Counted from the first letter of the stretch, positions 1 to 11,922 are shown. The stretch is DNA of 64,000 nt from Coprinopsis marcescibilis (GCA_004369085.1 ML210157.1:5057-69056); one strand, 5' to 3'. The notes: generated from the letters alone by a model not told the origin. Numbers and translations are program-made.

Positions 1-3000
1 GAAATCAACCGGTTAACCGAGAGCGGATCCACAGTAGTATCAGCGTCAACCATGAACAAATACTCGTAAAACGACGGGTTGACACCAATCACATTCTTGA
101 TCTGATGGTACATCTCCAGTTCCAGCGGGTTCATCGGCGAGTTGAAATGCGCCTATAACCTTCATCAGCCACAACCCCACCAAAAAAAGTCACAACAAAC
201 AACGCACCTTGTTCAAGAAATTCATGAGCAGCATCTGGGAATCCCGCTTACCCCTGTTACCTGGCTGACTCCTCTCCGTCGGCTTGCCCATCTTGACCAC
301 AACCAAGTAGGGCACCACATGCCCACCACACTCATACAGCCCAGTATACACCTTTCCCATATTATGCTGCTTCGCCCCCTCTCCCAGACTCACAAAGCTC
401 AACGGCTCCGGGTCCAAATTCGGATCCGCCCCAAGAATATCCAACACAATCCTCGGCGTCGGCCTATCATTCCCACTCCCCACAATCATCCCATCACAAA
501 TGATCAACAGCAACTTGCGCTTATCATCATACTTGAGCTGCGCCAAACTATCAATCGTCCGCCTCAAACTCCCATCCCCCTCCGTATAGCACGGCACCTG
601 GCAGATCACAAACTTGTCATGGTCCTCCGGCGCCCTCGAGCCCCCAAAGTTCAGACTCGCCAAAAACTTGAACCCGATGATGGACACCATGATGATCGAC
701 AGCACAAGCAGGATATACGTCGCAAACAAGCACTGCGCACTTTGCCGGTTATCGACCTTGCCGATCGTGTACAAGTTCCGCAGGCACACTTTTTGCCTCC
801 TCAGCACATCCCGGTCGATCGCCAGTCCGTCGAGAGCCTTGGTGATGTCCTGCCCAGCGTTGACCTTGAACAGATCCAGCACCTGCGGCGCAATGAAATT
901 CGCAGTCGCAACCGCATCCGCCGGCGCACGCATCCCTTCAGGCGCACGAGGCGCAGGCGGGAACTGGATGTACTCTGTCAAATCATACACCAGCCCATTG
1001 TAGATCGCAACGCTCGCGCCCGTCGCAGCCTTGTTCCGGATCTCGTTCGGGTTGAAGCCAAGGAATCCGACACGCGCCGTATACCGCATCTGCACCATCT
1101 GCTCGAAATACCAGTCCGGTCGGTTGTCCCCAGAGAGCGGTCGGAAATCGTGGTAGACAGAGTTGGGGTCTGAAACATTGTTCGTGCTCGCAATGATGTA
1201 CGGGCTCACATTCCCATCAATCCCATCGCATACCGCACTGACCTATCATAAACCCATCAGCACAACCCACAACACAACCCAAAAGAACAACTCACCTGAA
1301 CAGGGAACAGCGCATCAGCAGTAGTCCCTCCATACTTCATAATCGCCTTTTGTCCAACAACAGGCACAACCCTCTGATGCATCGCCGCCAACTTTGTCAA
1401 ATCAAACACCTCCCCCCTCACACTCGTAAACACATTGTTCGGCGCCAACGTCGGACTATGGTTCGCCAGCTCCGTCGCACTGAACACATGCTCCGTCGGA
1501 CAAATCAGAATGCCCAACACAGCAATCACAAACACAGTGATGCCACAGATGAACCAAATGATGATGTTCAACGCCAACTTTTCCCTCCACGCCTGCCGCA
1601 CATCCATCCGCTTCATCCTCCCAAACCAGTTCAAAAACGGCGTCGGGACCCACCACGTCAAGATCCACACAAACGCAACCCACCGCCTCCTCGCACTACT
1701 CTCCTTCAACACCTCACTCGTCTCTCCAGGCGCAACAACACCACTGTTCGGATCAGCAGCCAACAGCTCTCCCGCCAACGCCGCCTTTTCACCCTCCCGC
1801 TGCTTCTTATCGCCCGCAAACATGTTCCTCGACGGCGCATAACTCTCACTCCCAAAGTTGCTCACACTGTCCGTCTCGTCACCCTTGAACCGACTCGGCG
1901 GCCCATCCCATTCATCTTCCCCTCTTCCACCTCTCCATCCCTCGCTCCCTCCTCCTCCATGGAACGGACTGGCGTTCGCCACAAGCGGCAACCGCTGATT
2001 GCTCCCCCCATACACATCATAATTCCCCCACCCAGGCGTCCCCAAATCCCTCCCACTCGCATACTGTCCTCCATCCCCATGAGAATTGACAGTACCCCCA
2101 TACCGGTTATACGGCGAATACGGGTCAACACTCCCCACATCCTCTTCTTCCCCGTGCCCATAGCTCCTCGCTCCATGTCCAAGCTGGCTGCTATCCCCCA
2201 AAGGCAGATCACGCCCGGCACGATCACCACCCTCCACACCCCTCAACCGATCCTCCAACGCCCTAAACACCCTCTGACTCATCCACACCTTGGTCTTGCC
2301 AACAACAACATCCGTATCCCTCGCCATCGGTTCCCCAAGCTTGACAAGGTTGGAAAGCACAACACCCCTCAACGCCTCTGCCAACGCCCTCCCCTTTTCT
2401 TCTCCATCAAGCGCCATCCGCTCGTGAGGGATCACATCCTCATACCTCTCCATCTCCCCAAACCCAACACTAACCTCCCACACAACCCCACACCTCCTCG
2501 CAACACCCCCAAGCCCTCCACTCCTCACCTGCCCCTTCACACTCCTCCCCTCCAACTGATTCGGCAACTGGCTATCATTCGGGTTCACGCAAAACACAAA
2601 CCACGGCTGAGTCTCATCAAGCGTCCCAAACAGCGTATCAAGCGCCGCCCTAAACTCTCCCGCAACACACGGCACATCCTTTTCCTTATCCTTCCCCTGT
2701 CCCTGCACCTCAAACCGATCCTTTTCACCTCCCCCAAACGGCGAGACAACATTATACTCATCCCCATCCTCATCAATCCCCTCCATCCTCTCCTTTTCCT
2801 TGTCCTTTTCATCATCAACTCCTCCAACAGTCCTCCGTCTCCTCCCAACAGTCCCCTTGCGCCTCATACTCGGCGCCCTCATCGGCTTCACATCCCTCTG
2901 CGCAGCAACAATCGTCTCCTCATGCCTCGGATGCGCCTGAGTCGCAATCGCCCTACTCGAGAACAATCCCTTGACAAACGGATTAATACTCCCCAACCCC

Positions 3001-5009
3001 TCCTGCGCAGCCTGTTGCGCACTATGCACAGCATGCCCATGCCCATGCCCCGCATCCTCCCCATCCTTCACTCCCCTAATCAACGAAACGAAATCCGGAT
3101 TCACACTGTCCAAATTCCGCTCCAAGAATCCCTCCACATCGTACGTCACACCTCCATTGAAATGGCTGATCGTGAAACTCGCACCGACACCGCTGTATCC
3201 TTGCGTGCCACCCGCTGCTTTGCCGACTCCTTCCATCAGTCCGCTAGCTTTGAACGCCATATGGTTCCCCCACCGCTTCTGGAACGCATCAACCATGGTC
3301 CCATCACTCTTCTTCGGCATCCTCCGGGCCTGGTCGTCCATGATATGTATCAACCCACCCGGATGGGTGTGCAGCAACCGCAACGTCTCGCTATTGTCGA
3401 TCTGCGTGCTGTTGACGAGCGGGGAAGGGATGAAGGAATCGATCCCCTCAAACTGGAATTCCATCGTCTGCGAATTGAAGATGCGTTCGCGCACAAACCC
3501 TTGCACACGTTCGTTGGCATAGTTCACGATGAACTGGTCCAGCGAGTTGGGTCGGGAGCTCATGTTCTGCGGACCGGGCAGGTCAAGCAGGCCAATGAAC
3601 GCGTCGAAATCTCCTCCGGCAGCGGCAGCAGCAGCACCTTCCCCACCGGCATTACCACCCTTGGCAGCCCCTCCCTCCTCCACACACAGCCTCTGGTTCA
3701 CATACTCGTTCACCCACGCAAACACCAAGGAATACAGCGTCTTGGCGAGCTCATCCCTGTTCGCCTCCGCACCCTCCACATCCAAAAACACAGTGCACAG
3801 CTCCTTCTTCACCATCTTGGTCTTGTAGCTCATCGCACTCTCCAGCATGCCCGGATCAACACCCAAAAAGTCGGCAACGACAGCGAGGGTGTCAAGGTTG
3901 CGCACAACCGCCGCATCCTCGTTCCTCGACCGGTCGATCGTGAAATCAAGGTTGCCGAGGTGGAGGATGGCAGCAACGAGCTGCATAGTCTGGGCCACAC
4001 TCCGCTTGCTGAATCCAATAGTCTTGAGAGCGAGCTTGAGCTGATCAAACTTGAGTGCATCTTCATCGCGGCCTGGGATGCCCGTGCCGGTAGGCGTGTG
4101 TCCAAATCGGCCTGCGAAGCCGCCTCCCTGGCTCGGCCCCATGCTCGTGCGCTGCGCACCGAGATACCTAAAAGTCCTCCCATCACCCAAATTTAGATGT
4201 CCCCTTTCGTCATCATTCACACCCTTGACGAGGTAGTAAAAGATGTGAAAATTGCGTTCGCCAGACGGGACCTGGGCAACCCTCCCCCTCTCCAGATAAT
4301 AGTCCAACGTCTTGACACCGCACAACCTCCCCTTCCGGCCGCCCTCCTGGCCGCCATAAATGTTGGTAAACTGCAGCTCGGTGTACTTGCCAAACCGGGA
4401 CGCATTGGGGTTGAAGAGGGTGCGAGCATTTCCAAACGACTCGAGCACAAACTCGCTGGCGGGGATCTGCTGGGCCAGCTTGGAGCCTTTTTTGCCCGAG
4501 GGCGGGACACTGAGTGTGATGAGGGATTTGATCGCCAGACGGCGTGCTTCGCTTTTGCCAGATGCGGTTTCTCCACTGTCTGCTCGTTAGCCTCGTCCAT
4601 GGGACCTAGAAAGAAAGAGCACGCACGTAAAAATAATGCACTGGTCCTGGCCTGTCCGCCGCATATGATAGTAGGTGTTGTTGGCAAGCTGGAAGATGTG
4701 GGGCGGAAGCCTGGTGCTGGCAGCAGCGTCCGCCTCCAGGACAGACTCCCAGAGCTTCATGTCGGCGTACTCTGCAGCATACTTGAAGAGGACTGCGTCG
4801 CTGTTGGCACCGACGTACTTGTGGGGGTTGACGACGACGAGAGCGTTGCTGCCGACGGCGGTGTAGATTGTGTCGGTCATGAAGCGTTCGCGCAGGATAG
4901 TGACGAGGGCATCGTCGGTGAGCTGAGCAGGCGGGAGCGAGGCGAGGTCGGCGGGATTGTTCGTGCTGGAAGCCATCGGGCCACCCGCAGAGGTACGCCG
5001 ATTCGCCAT
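1..5009 (-). CDS. Chitin synthase with myosin-motor-like N-terminus (class V type), 3' end beyond window
   Basis: Polymerises UDP-GlcNAc into chitin at the plasma membrane; the motor-like head is thought to help localise the enzyme at growth sites. Start chosen at 5009 ([10 protein letters not shown]). The head reads through an actin-motor-like region with a P-loop GETASGKSE created by joining exon 1 (5009..4627) to exon 2 (4575..1296) across a 51-nt intron. Later comes an acidic/Lys-rich linker, then a TM segment near [20 protein letters not shown] and a cytochrome b5-like stretch ([19 protein letters not shown]). Exon 3 (1242..208) enters the chitin synthase domain, with a TM segment and CQVPCYTEG. 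The edge exon (153..1) carries the VDADT metal/UDP-binding motif. Introns 1243..1295 and 154..207 are supported by frame. The catalytic QRRRW part and C-terminus lie left of the window. Next gene upstream on the same strand is the PP2A activator, 126 bp away. Family assignment is very secure. Confidence 0.94.
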
Positions 5010-5135
5010 GCAAAAGAAAAAGAGAAAGAACTGTGTCTGCTGCAGCAGGCTGACCGACAGCCCTTCTTCCCTCTCTCGGCAGTTGCCAACCCAAACAAGC
5101 GACAACACAAATGTTCTATTTCTCACGATTTCGAT

Positions 5136-7004
5136 CTAATCAAACGGCACTGGCCTTACTCCGCTGAGCGAGTAAGTGCCGCTACTAGTACTAGCTCCAA
5201 ACACACTCGGAACAGGAATACCACAGCAATCTCCCCAGCCAACTTCTCTCTGTCCCGCCCCTCCTAGATCCCCAGACCCAGCCCCAGACTCAACAAGCTC
5301 TCCGCGTGCCTTCAGACTCGCCAAGACCCGCGGATGAATGTTCCCCGTATGGCTGTGTCCATGTCCGTGTCCGCACTCTTCCTTGTCCTCCGAGTCCTTC
5401 TCCCCTTGTCCCTCCTCCGAGTCCTCGAACCTCAACAAACTACCAAACAAAAAGTGCTGCATCACAGGCAGCTTGCCCAGAACCTCCGCCGTGTACATCT
5501 TCATCATCCCCTCATTCACCTTGTCCCACGTCTTGACCGCAGAAATGTCGTCCAGCATTGGCGAGTGCCATCTTAACGACGCCGTCTTGATCTATCGCCG
5601 GCATGCCATGTCAAGTAGTAGCATCACCGCACATAAAAATAAATCAAAAACGTCAGCTAGAGCTTAACGCCGCATGTCATAGTTTTACTGCCCATCTATC
5701 CCCTTCCATCACGATGGAAGACGGAGGACGAAGTAACAAGCACAAGAAAACCAACCACTCACCGAATTAATAAACTCGATACACGCAAAATACATGTAGT
5801 CCTTTGCATACTCTTCCACAACCTCCCGGTCATGTATCGCCCTCGGTCTAATATACTTGTGTCCTATGCAAACCATCAGCCATTGCTCCCAGAACACCCT
5901 GATAACCACTCACCAACCAACTGACCACTCCCCCACAAAAACGGTAAGAAATGGTAATCATCCAACCCCCACACTCCATGGCTCCCTGCCGGCTCAAGCC
6001 AATACCTCGCCTGCAACACCCTCATCACCTGCACATACCCCCAAAACACCTGCAGCACAAGCGCCTTGTCCAGCTCCTCAGTCCCCGAAAACAACCCCAG
6101 CTTTTCCAAACAGATCCTATCCCCCAATCAGTCCAGTCCCACACCTCCCAGAAGAAAAAGCAACAACGTACAACCAACACACAAAATTAACCTCCATCCC
6201 ACTCCCATAATCAATCCTCGTCCGACTCCCCCAACACTCCCTGAAATACGTCCCAACCTCCTCAATCGCCTCCACCGGCAACCCAAGAGGCACAAGATAC
6301 TCCAAATGCATCCCATACGTCGCCTAAACCCATCAGCACCACCCCCAACCCAAAAAAACACACAACCCACCTCTCCAACCAGATCATAAAACACCCTAAA
6401 CGCCGGATTCCCAAACCTCGACCCGCTATTCTCAACCACAGGCGTCTCTTTCGCAAACTGCAGCACCCGGTCGAGGATTTTGAGCAGTGCCGTTATCACC
6501 TGTGATGTCGTTAGTTGATCGAACATGATATGATAGGAGAGACGCGATAGCACTCACCTCGCTCCCGCTGCTCGCTTCGCCCAACTTGACGCCCTTCACC
6601 GCCCGATTGAGCCTCTGCACCCAGCCCACAATCGTAGCATGCGCCTCACCCCGCTGGAACGCCTGCAGCTGCGCGGGAGTGAGGATGCGTTTAGTCGGCG
6701 GGATGTAGGCCGTCGGTGCAGATGCAGATGCAGATGCAGATGCTGTTGGCCCTGGTCCTGGTCCTGGTCCTGGTGAAGCGGATGGCGCTGACGTCGGACT
6801 AGTTGGTGCCGGTACAGGCGTGGATGGCGCTCCCGGCGTTACAGCACCATCCGATATCGTAGATGGAGTAGACGGCGCAGCGGAATCGGCAGATGCGGGT
6901 GCACCACCACCCGAAACGACAACACTCTTGGTCGACAAATCCGGATGCGAAGGCGACGGCGTGCTAGGCGTCGACATATCCATCATCCCATCCTTGATCG
7001 ACAT
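5136..7004 (-). CDS. PTPA: Serine/threonine phosphatase 2A activator (PTPA / RRD family)
   Basis: Peptidyl-prolyl isomerase-like activator that helps PP2A-family phosphatases reach the active, metal-loaded form. Start at 7004 ([11 protein letters not shown]). A ~100-residue Ser/Pro/Ala-rich low-complexity leader precedes the fold, which begins at [19 protein letters not shown]. Recognisable blocks follow across about five short introns: [61 protein letters not shown], and the last exon with [20 protein letters not shown] and QHFLFGSLL. The usual GHE triplet in the DYGxGHE motif reads GME here. The C-terminus is longer than yeast RRD1/RRD2, with a GHGHGHSH histidine run. It cannot be assigned to RRD1 or RRD2 from this sequence alone. 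Confidence 0.93.
6718..6774. repeat. Two adjoining in-frame microsatellites in the PTPA leader
   Basis: A run of GCAGAT hexamers (about 6718-6743) is followed by CCTGGT hexamers (about 6751-6774). On the minus strand they encode (SA)n and (GP)n in the low-complexity N-terminal leader of the PP2A activator. Hexamer periodicity keeps the frame when copy number changes. Confidence 0.8.
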
Positions 7005-8564
7005 CTTATCTTTTCTTCTCCTCTGCGGTTTTGCGTTTTCGTTGCGATCTTAGTTGCTGCGATCTGCGTTACGGTCAACATAAAACCAAAAGCGAATCGT
7101 ACATCGAAGCAGGAGCTTGGAAGGCCGAATCACTGAAACCCATCCAAGTTCCAACCGATGCGTCTTCCGTGCACCTGCGACCGCAATCCGCACGACCACC
7201 ACACACACCTACTCACCTTTACAATCAACCAACTTATATTTATCCTTATCCAAAGACCAGAAGAACTGATACACAAGTTAACTGCAGTACCTCCAACAGT
7301 CTAGTCACATCAACGATAGTCTCAGACATAACCAACAACGATAATGATAAAGATAAAAACAAAGCTTACCTTTCCAAACTTGCACGCCGTGTTCTGTGAG
7401 TGAGAGTGAGAGTGGTGTTTCAGCGAGTAAGTAGGTCGTCGAATGCACGCACGGTCGAGTATGTCGAGCTCAGTGATGTGATGACAAACCAGGGAGTACA
7501 TATATAGCCACGGACCCTAACCCTACGTACACACCTAGCCCCTAAGACCGGCTGAGGCTATAACTTAACATGTCCCTGCCTTGGACAATGGACAACAAAC
7601 TTGACCTGAGTGGACCTCCCTCCGCAGCGGCATATCTAGACTCCTTGAGCTTTAGCGGGCTATCGCAAGAAAAAAGCTGCACCGAAACCAAGCTTTCTTT
7701 ATTCATTCAACTAAATCGCTCCGATGTCAGGCCTACCATGCCTCGTGGGTGCTGCGGGTCCTGGCACGGAGTTGAAGGTCTGGTTGATTTAGAGAATGGG
7801 TGGGCCGCATGGTCTTGTCCTACCGTCAGCTTAAGTTTGTCCCAAGGCCTATGTACATACAAGCCTAGGTATTTACAGAAGAAATAGAGGTGTAGCACCG
7901 CAGTGTATGGAAATCCAAATCTGGACAAGCGAATTATGAATCCCCGTTCTGAACCTCGCAGTGGTCCCCTGCGAACGAAGTAGAGGCAATGTATGCTGTG
8001 CAGATCCTCCAGGTACATACAACATACATAGTGAAGGCCCGCTCATGCGGCAATAGACGGTAAAACTTAACCTTGTCGAAGGTCGGACCACGAGATGCCC
8101 AGACACCAAGCGGACCATCACGGTCGTCCTGGGACCTGAATACTACAATCGCACAATAAGAATGATAGTGAGGACACCAATGTGCCTGGAATACCAAGAG
8201 CTGGGCGATCGTTCAGCTCCTCGGAAGTGGCACATAAACTGGAATCATCAATAAGCGCTAGGCGGAGAACCGTGGGTGTACAGCAGCCAGCATCGTAGTA
8301 GCAGCACACACTCTGACACAACTTGGTATTATCCAGAATGATCGCGCAATTATAGTAATACCGGCACTCGGTGGGGCCACATTGACCTCTGGGTCCACTC
8401 GACATGGAACCACCACAGGATCCCACGCAATGCACCTTATCCTTATTGTCCGAACTGCCATGGCGGGTACCGTACACGCGATCGCAGACAACCTGCCCGC
8501 GTACAATTAACGATCCATCTAGTATGGCCCCAGCGCACTCTGACAAAGCCGCCGCCAGAACCGC
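7005..8564. other. Intergenic stretch upstream of PTPA, no supported gene
   Basis: Carries the presumed PTPA promoter on its left side. It contains a TATATA-like stretch near 7499-7505 and a pair of CCCTAA units near 7508, too few to call telomeric. Short open frames here (for example 7570-7887 plus) show no family features or paralogue in the window. Confidence 0.5.
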
Positions 8565-8572
8565 TATATAAG
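8565..8572 (+). promoter_or_regulatory. TATA box of rearranged cysteine-rich locus G
   Basis: TATATAAG lies about 80 bp before an ATG at 8646 in a good context (CCACCATGCC). This is the same TATA-to-ATG spacing as gene F (83 bp). The ATG is followed almost at once by a GTATGT donor. Confidence 0.45.
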
Positions 8573-8645
8573 TAAGTACCTTGGGGATGGGTAGATTAGA
8601 TGCGCACCGAACAGTACCTCAGCCCCATCGACGCCCACATCCCAC

Positions 8646-9200
8646 CATGCCATGTATGTTTCCCTTTGCCAACGCAGACATAGTTTGACTCCCGGTCATG
8701 CACATCTCCTGCTTAGAGCTTGGGGGCTGCTCGCCCAAACTACGTTTGCATTGGAAAAGGGAGGCCGCGGAGAACTCACGTTTATCTCAGCTCCACCGAC
8801 GATTTCTTGAGAACATTTTGACGAGGCAGCTGGTGTAGAATATTATGGTTCAAGGCATCGCTCCCAAAAATGGATGCAACAAGAAGATCTCCCCGGGAAA
8901 CTGCCCAAAGAAATGTGGTCATTACAAGGAGTGCAAAGACCATGCGTGCCCCAACTACTGTTACGTGGGGAAAGGGGAGCTGCAAACTCACATCCCTTCT
9001 TGCATCGACGACACCATGGGCGCTGTGGTGGCATCGATGCCAGAATTTAAAGGCATGTGAGTTCGCATTGATCTCAGTCTGTAAGTTAGTTTGCAGGCTG
9101 AGAACTCACATTCCATCTTGCACGTACGGCAAGACAGGCGGCCTGTCGTGCCGTGCATGCAAGAAGGAATTTGGGATTCGCGAGTCGAAAGTAGTGTGAC
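8646..9200 (+). pseudogene. Locus G: rearranged copy of the gene F-type cysteine-rich family
   Basis: The frame from 8845 (MVQGIAPKNGCN) matches gene F residue for residue through CPKKCGHYKECKDHACPNY and VGKG, then fails. The rest is scrambled. The SCRACKKEFGIRESK segment is present near 9140-9195 in another frame, without the intron that splits it in gene F. The F-type intron sequence (GTGAGTTCGC..) sits instead near 9057-9096. Further upstream, 8733-8775 repeats the NYVxxGKGR part of the exon, indicating a second truncated copy. The family's first Cys (position 6 in gene F) is Ala here, and no Lys-rich last exon follows. I read this as a degraded tandem/inverted array rather than one working gene. 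A multi-exon gene starting at 8646 is possible but no reading joins the pieces. Confidence 0.5.
8987..9173. repeat. Two consecutive imperfect hairpins made of inverted exon copies
   Basis: Segment 8987-9061 folds around ~9023, and 9105-9173 folds around ~9138. The second has about 33-nt arms: reverse complement of the left arm is CCTGTCTTGCCGTACGTGCA.., and the right arm reads CCTGTCGTGCCGTGCATGCA... Each arm is a copy of the exon end plus GTGAG donor of the gene F family, so the hairpins arose by inverted duplication of a coding piece. Confidence 0.7.
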
Positions 9201-10416
9201 TAAAGGACGACGACCAAACGAAGGTGAACCCTTTGATGGGCTAATATTCATACATCGGAAATGGGAGGAATGAATGACAGCGTGCGACCGCCGCCAATGA
9301 AACACAACGCTAGGCCCGGGGACATGGCCTTGCACCAACTAGATTATATAAGTGTTATAGTACTTTTTCTTGTTATGGATGTCAATAAAATAACTATTAA
9401 GCGAAAAGCGTACCGTTGAAAGAAGAAAGGATCATGATAGAACGCTTTACAGGTGTTAGAAATAGCATTGGACTACTACTACCAGCCGGTATCGCCCAGG
9501 TCCCATTTTTTCTTCGTGTCACATATAGCGTGCACTGTTGAACCTTTAAGCGCCCGATGAGATCACGATGTGCGCTTCAAAGCGATCTGCCGCAGTGGTG
9601 AGTTTCAGTAATCAAGCAAGTTGGCTTCCTCGGGCTGCTCGGCCCAAACGAGTGACCTATGCAGTATTTAGATGCCCTCTTCAAAGAAGCAGGACATTGT
9701 CACCCGTGCACATATTTGTTTGTGGGCAATTCAGGACGCAAGAACCTTGAAATACGTCGACTTGAGTTTGAGACCGTTTCCCTATTACTCGGTCATGCCA
9801 TGTATTCTCACCTAGCATGGTTGCTCTGGGTAAGACATGGATCTGTGTACTTTGTGTTCTAGCGGTGGGATCCGGATTCAGGGAGCCGACGCCACACTGG
9901 CAAAGGGGACTCGAAATTCTGTTTTCCATTCTTAAAATTCTGGTTCAACGCCATTCGCGCATCAAGCCATCGAATGACACTACCAGGCTCAAGCTCGACG
10001 TAGCAGCCTCCACCGTAGTGTGGGCGAAACATATCACACTGGCGTTGTTTTTCCATATCACAGCACTCTGCCGGTCCTAGTTCATTGTAAGACGCAACAG
10101 CCTTCACCACCTCCTGTCACTTCATCTGGCGACGCCCATTGAGTCCCACCTATGTGACCTAGATCCCTCGCTCAAAGCCGATGAGTCCAGAGGGTTGCCA
10201 CTGAAACGGCGAGAAACTGTAGTAACGAGTCATGCATCGTGTCTGGAGTCTCTAACCATGTCTCGCGACCGCCGACAAGCCGAGCTGTACGAGCGGAACC
10301 AATGTCAATGTCTTTCGACTTTCATTGTCTCGAGCCCACTGTGCTTGGTCGACCTCCTAGCTGCGAGCAGTGGCCAGCTCCAGCAGTTGTCAGATAGTGC
10401 GGTGAGTTGTCGAGCC
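9201..10416. other. Intergenic stretch between locus G and gene F
   Basis: No supported gene. Small plus-strand frames at 9568-9862 and 9817-10080 lack recognisable motifs, paired introns or a paralogue in the window. Confidence 0.45.
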
Positions 10417-10424
10417 TATATAAG
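10417..10424 (+). promoter_or_regulatory. TATA box of gene F
   Basis: TATATAAG, 83 bp before the chosen ATG at 10500. It argues against using the upstream in-frame ATG at 10407, which would precede the TATA box. Confidence 0.55.
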
Positions 10425-10499
10425 CTACCGTTGAGGGCAGAGAGATGGATCACCACCAAGTTCGTACCGTACTATCTTTACACCAACAGCCTCGCAAAA

Positions 10500-10928
10500 A
10501 TGTTCTCAAGGAGTTGCTCCCAAATTGGATGCAACGGCAATATCTTGAGAGCTGGGGGAAACTGCTCCAAAAAATGTGGTGGTTACAAGGAGTGCAAAGG
10601 CCATGCGTGCCCCAACTACGTTTTCGTTGGGAAAGGGAGGCGCAACAGCCTGTCGTGCCGAGTCTGTAAGAAAAAGTGTGAGTTTGCAGTCATTTCAGTT
10701 TATAAATTAGCTTGTATACCGGCTGCTGCAGGGATTCGCGAGTCGAAAGCCGACGAGGATAAACGAAGGTGAGCCCTTTGTCTTTTCTCGACCGGCTGAG
10801 CCACTCATGCTCCTTGTTTCCGATGTTGATTATTTTAACTTTATATGTAAAGGGACCCTCCCGCTAGCGAGACAAAGAGCAAGGACAAGAGGGGACATGG
10901 CAAGAAGGGTAAGAAGGGCAAGAATTAG
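10500..10928 (+). CDS. Gene F: small 8-cysteine protein with lysine-rich tail, unknown function
   Basis: Not a family I recognise. Predicted exons are 10500..10677, 10732..10768 and 10853..10928, giving about 96 aa. Introns are 10678..10731 (phase 1, GTGAGT donor) and 10769..10852 (phase 2). The frame stays open across both joins and ends in TAG. The core has eight Cys in the spacing C-x4-C-x10-C-x3-C-x5-C-x4-C-x17-C-x2-C, with GCNG after the second Cys and SCRVCKK as the closing knuckle. This is parallel in number and order to family genes A-E. The tail is basic (DKRGHGKKGKKGKN). No signal peptide or TM segment is seen, so a nuclear/cytosolic zinc-binding protein is an inference. Splice sites are unconfirmed. 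Confidence 0.55.
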
Positions 10929-11459
10929 CTTGCCTGTCGACAAACTACCAGCTGCATGCGGCGCAGCCAGGCGAGCGCTTAATCAAAATCCGGCCTCACT
11001 GCGCCTGTATTCATTGGAATGACACATTGAGATGACAACGTATCCCAGTGTAACCTTCGGATCTGGTTGTAACTGTAAAGTTGTTCAGTTAGAGTACGTA
11101 CCAGCTGGCTAGTACAGAACATGTTGCTACATGTGGGGAAATAATATGTGGTTTCGTTCCCGTTACTGATACCTGCAGCGCGAGCAAGGTCATGGTGCAG
11201 GCTAACTCTAATAGTTGTGTCTAACACTACGAGCATAACCGTAGCACTGCTACCTTACTGGACGGCACAGTCGCCAGAACGGACAATTGAGAGAATCTGT
11301 AAGTAAAATCACCAAGTGTTGATTCTCATAAGATAACATTACGTACTGAGACTGCGACGCAATAGGTCGATTCCTGGATCCTAACTGACCACTGACGATT
11401 TGAATTGATTGCTGCACGGCCGGGGCTCGAACGTCCATGAATAGACTGTATATTCTGCG
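10929..11459. other. 3' flank of gene F, no gene
   Basis: Positions up to about 11125 are similar in sequence to 12840-12990 downstream of the gene F relic, so this is the flank of a duplicated unit. Nothing else is seen. Confidence 0.4.
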
Positions 11460-11610
11460 GGGACGTCAAATGGCGACGAAGAAGTGATACCAATCAACCG
11501 GAACCACTTCCTCCTGCTGATCCAGAATTTCTCACGCGCCAGTGTCGTGCGGATCCATGTGTGAGCCGTCGCTCGTAGTAAATGGCCGGTCCTAGACCCT
11601 ACGGCGAGAA
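11460..11610 (-). pseudogene. Inverted relic of gene X exon
   Basis: Read on the minus strand, this matches the gene X exon at 14545-14670. Examples are ACTGGCC(A)..AC(A)CATGGATCCGCACGACA and the block ending in GTTGATTGGTATCACTTCTTC against GTTGATTGCTATCGCTTCTTC. At protein level THGSARHW matches AHGSARHW, after which an indel shifts the frame. The copy is opposite in orientation and lacks a coherent reading frame, so it is a dead duplicate. Confidence 0.6.
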
Positions 11611-11789
11611 AAAGATTTAATGTGTTCAAAACAGCAGAAATGAGGTGGTTTTAAGCGGCCTATCAGTCTAAGGTCATGACCGCTGGGGACATGGGGTCAC
11701 AAAGATCAGGCCTCAGGGCTCGACGTCGTCGCAGAACATAGCATTAACGCTTGAACGGAAATCCGGCCTGTAGACGATGCTCGATCCTA

Positions 11790-11865
11790 TGCACGACATC
11801 CGTGTGGTTCACTCGCCATTTCCTTCGACGTTGAGCGCCCTGATGCCCGCAAGCTAGTGCTCTAA
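11790..11865 (+). pseudogene. Terminal exon (or relic) of a gene X copy upstream of gene A
   Basis: The reading ending VERPDARKLVL-stop (stop 11863-11865) aligns with the end of gene X at 14855 (NVDGRKLLP-stop). The DNA around both is clearly homologous and stays so through the following 3' flank (TTTATTCTCTTCCAG against TTTATTCTTTCCAG). Upstream exons in the same orientation could not be found, so it may be a remnant. It ends 49 bp before the TATA box of gene A. Confidence 0.45.
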
Positions 11866-11914
11866 ATTTATTCTCTTCCAGTGATCCATTTCGGAGCGTC
11901 CAAAAATCTACAGG

Positions 11915-11922
11915 TATTTAAG
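11915..11922 (+). promoter_or_regulatory. TATA box of gene A
   Basis: TATTTAAG, about 109 bp before the ATG. The following leader (AAGAGCAGA.., CACCCAATCAAGC) is nearly the same as in gene B, so promoter and gene were copied together. Confidence 0.6.

Noticed and set aside
1350..4196. 948-codon plus-strand open frame
   Set aside because: It lies antisense to the chitin synthase exon, is low-complexity and Arg/Pro/His-rich, and is explained by the codon bias of the real minus-strand gene.
7500..7530. Telomere-like CCCTAACCCTA
   Set aside because: Only two units, in an internal promoter region, without further repeats.
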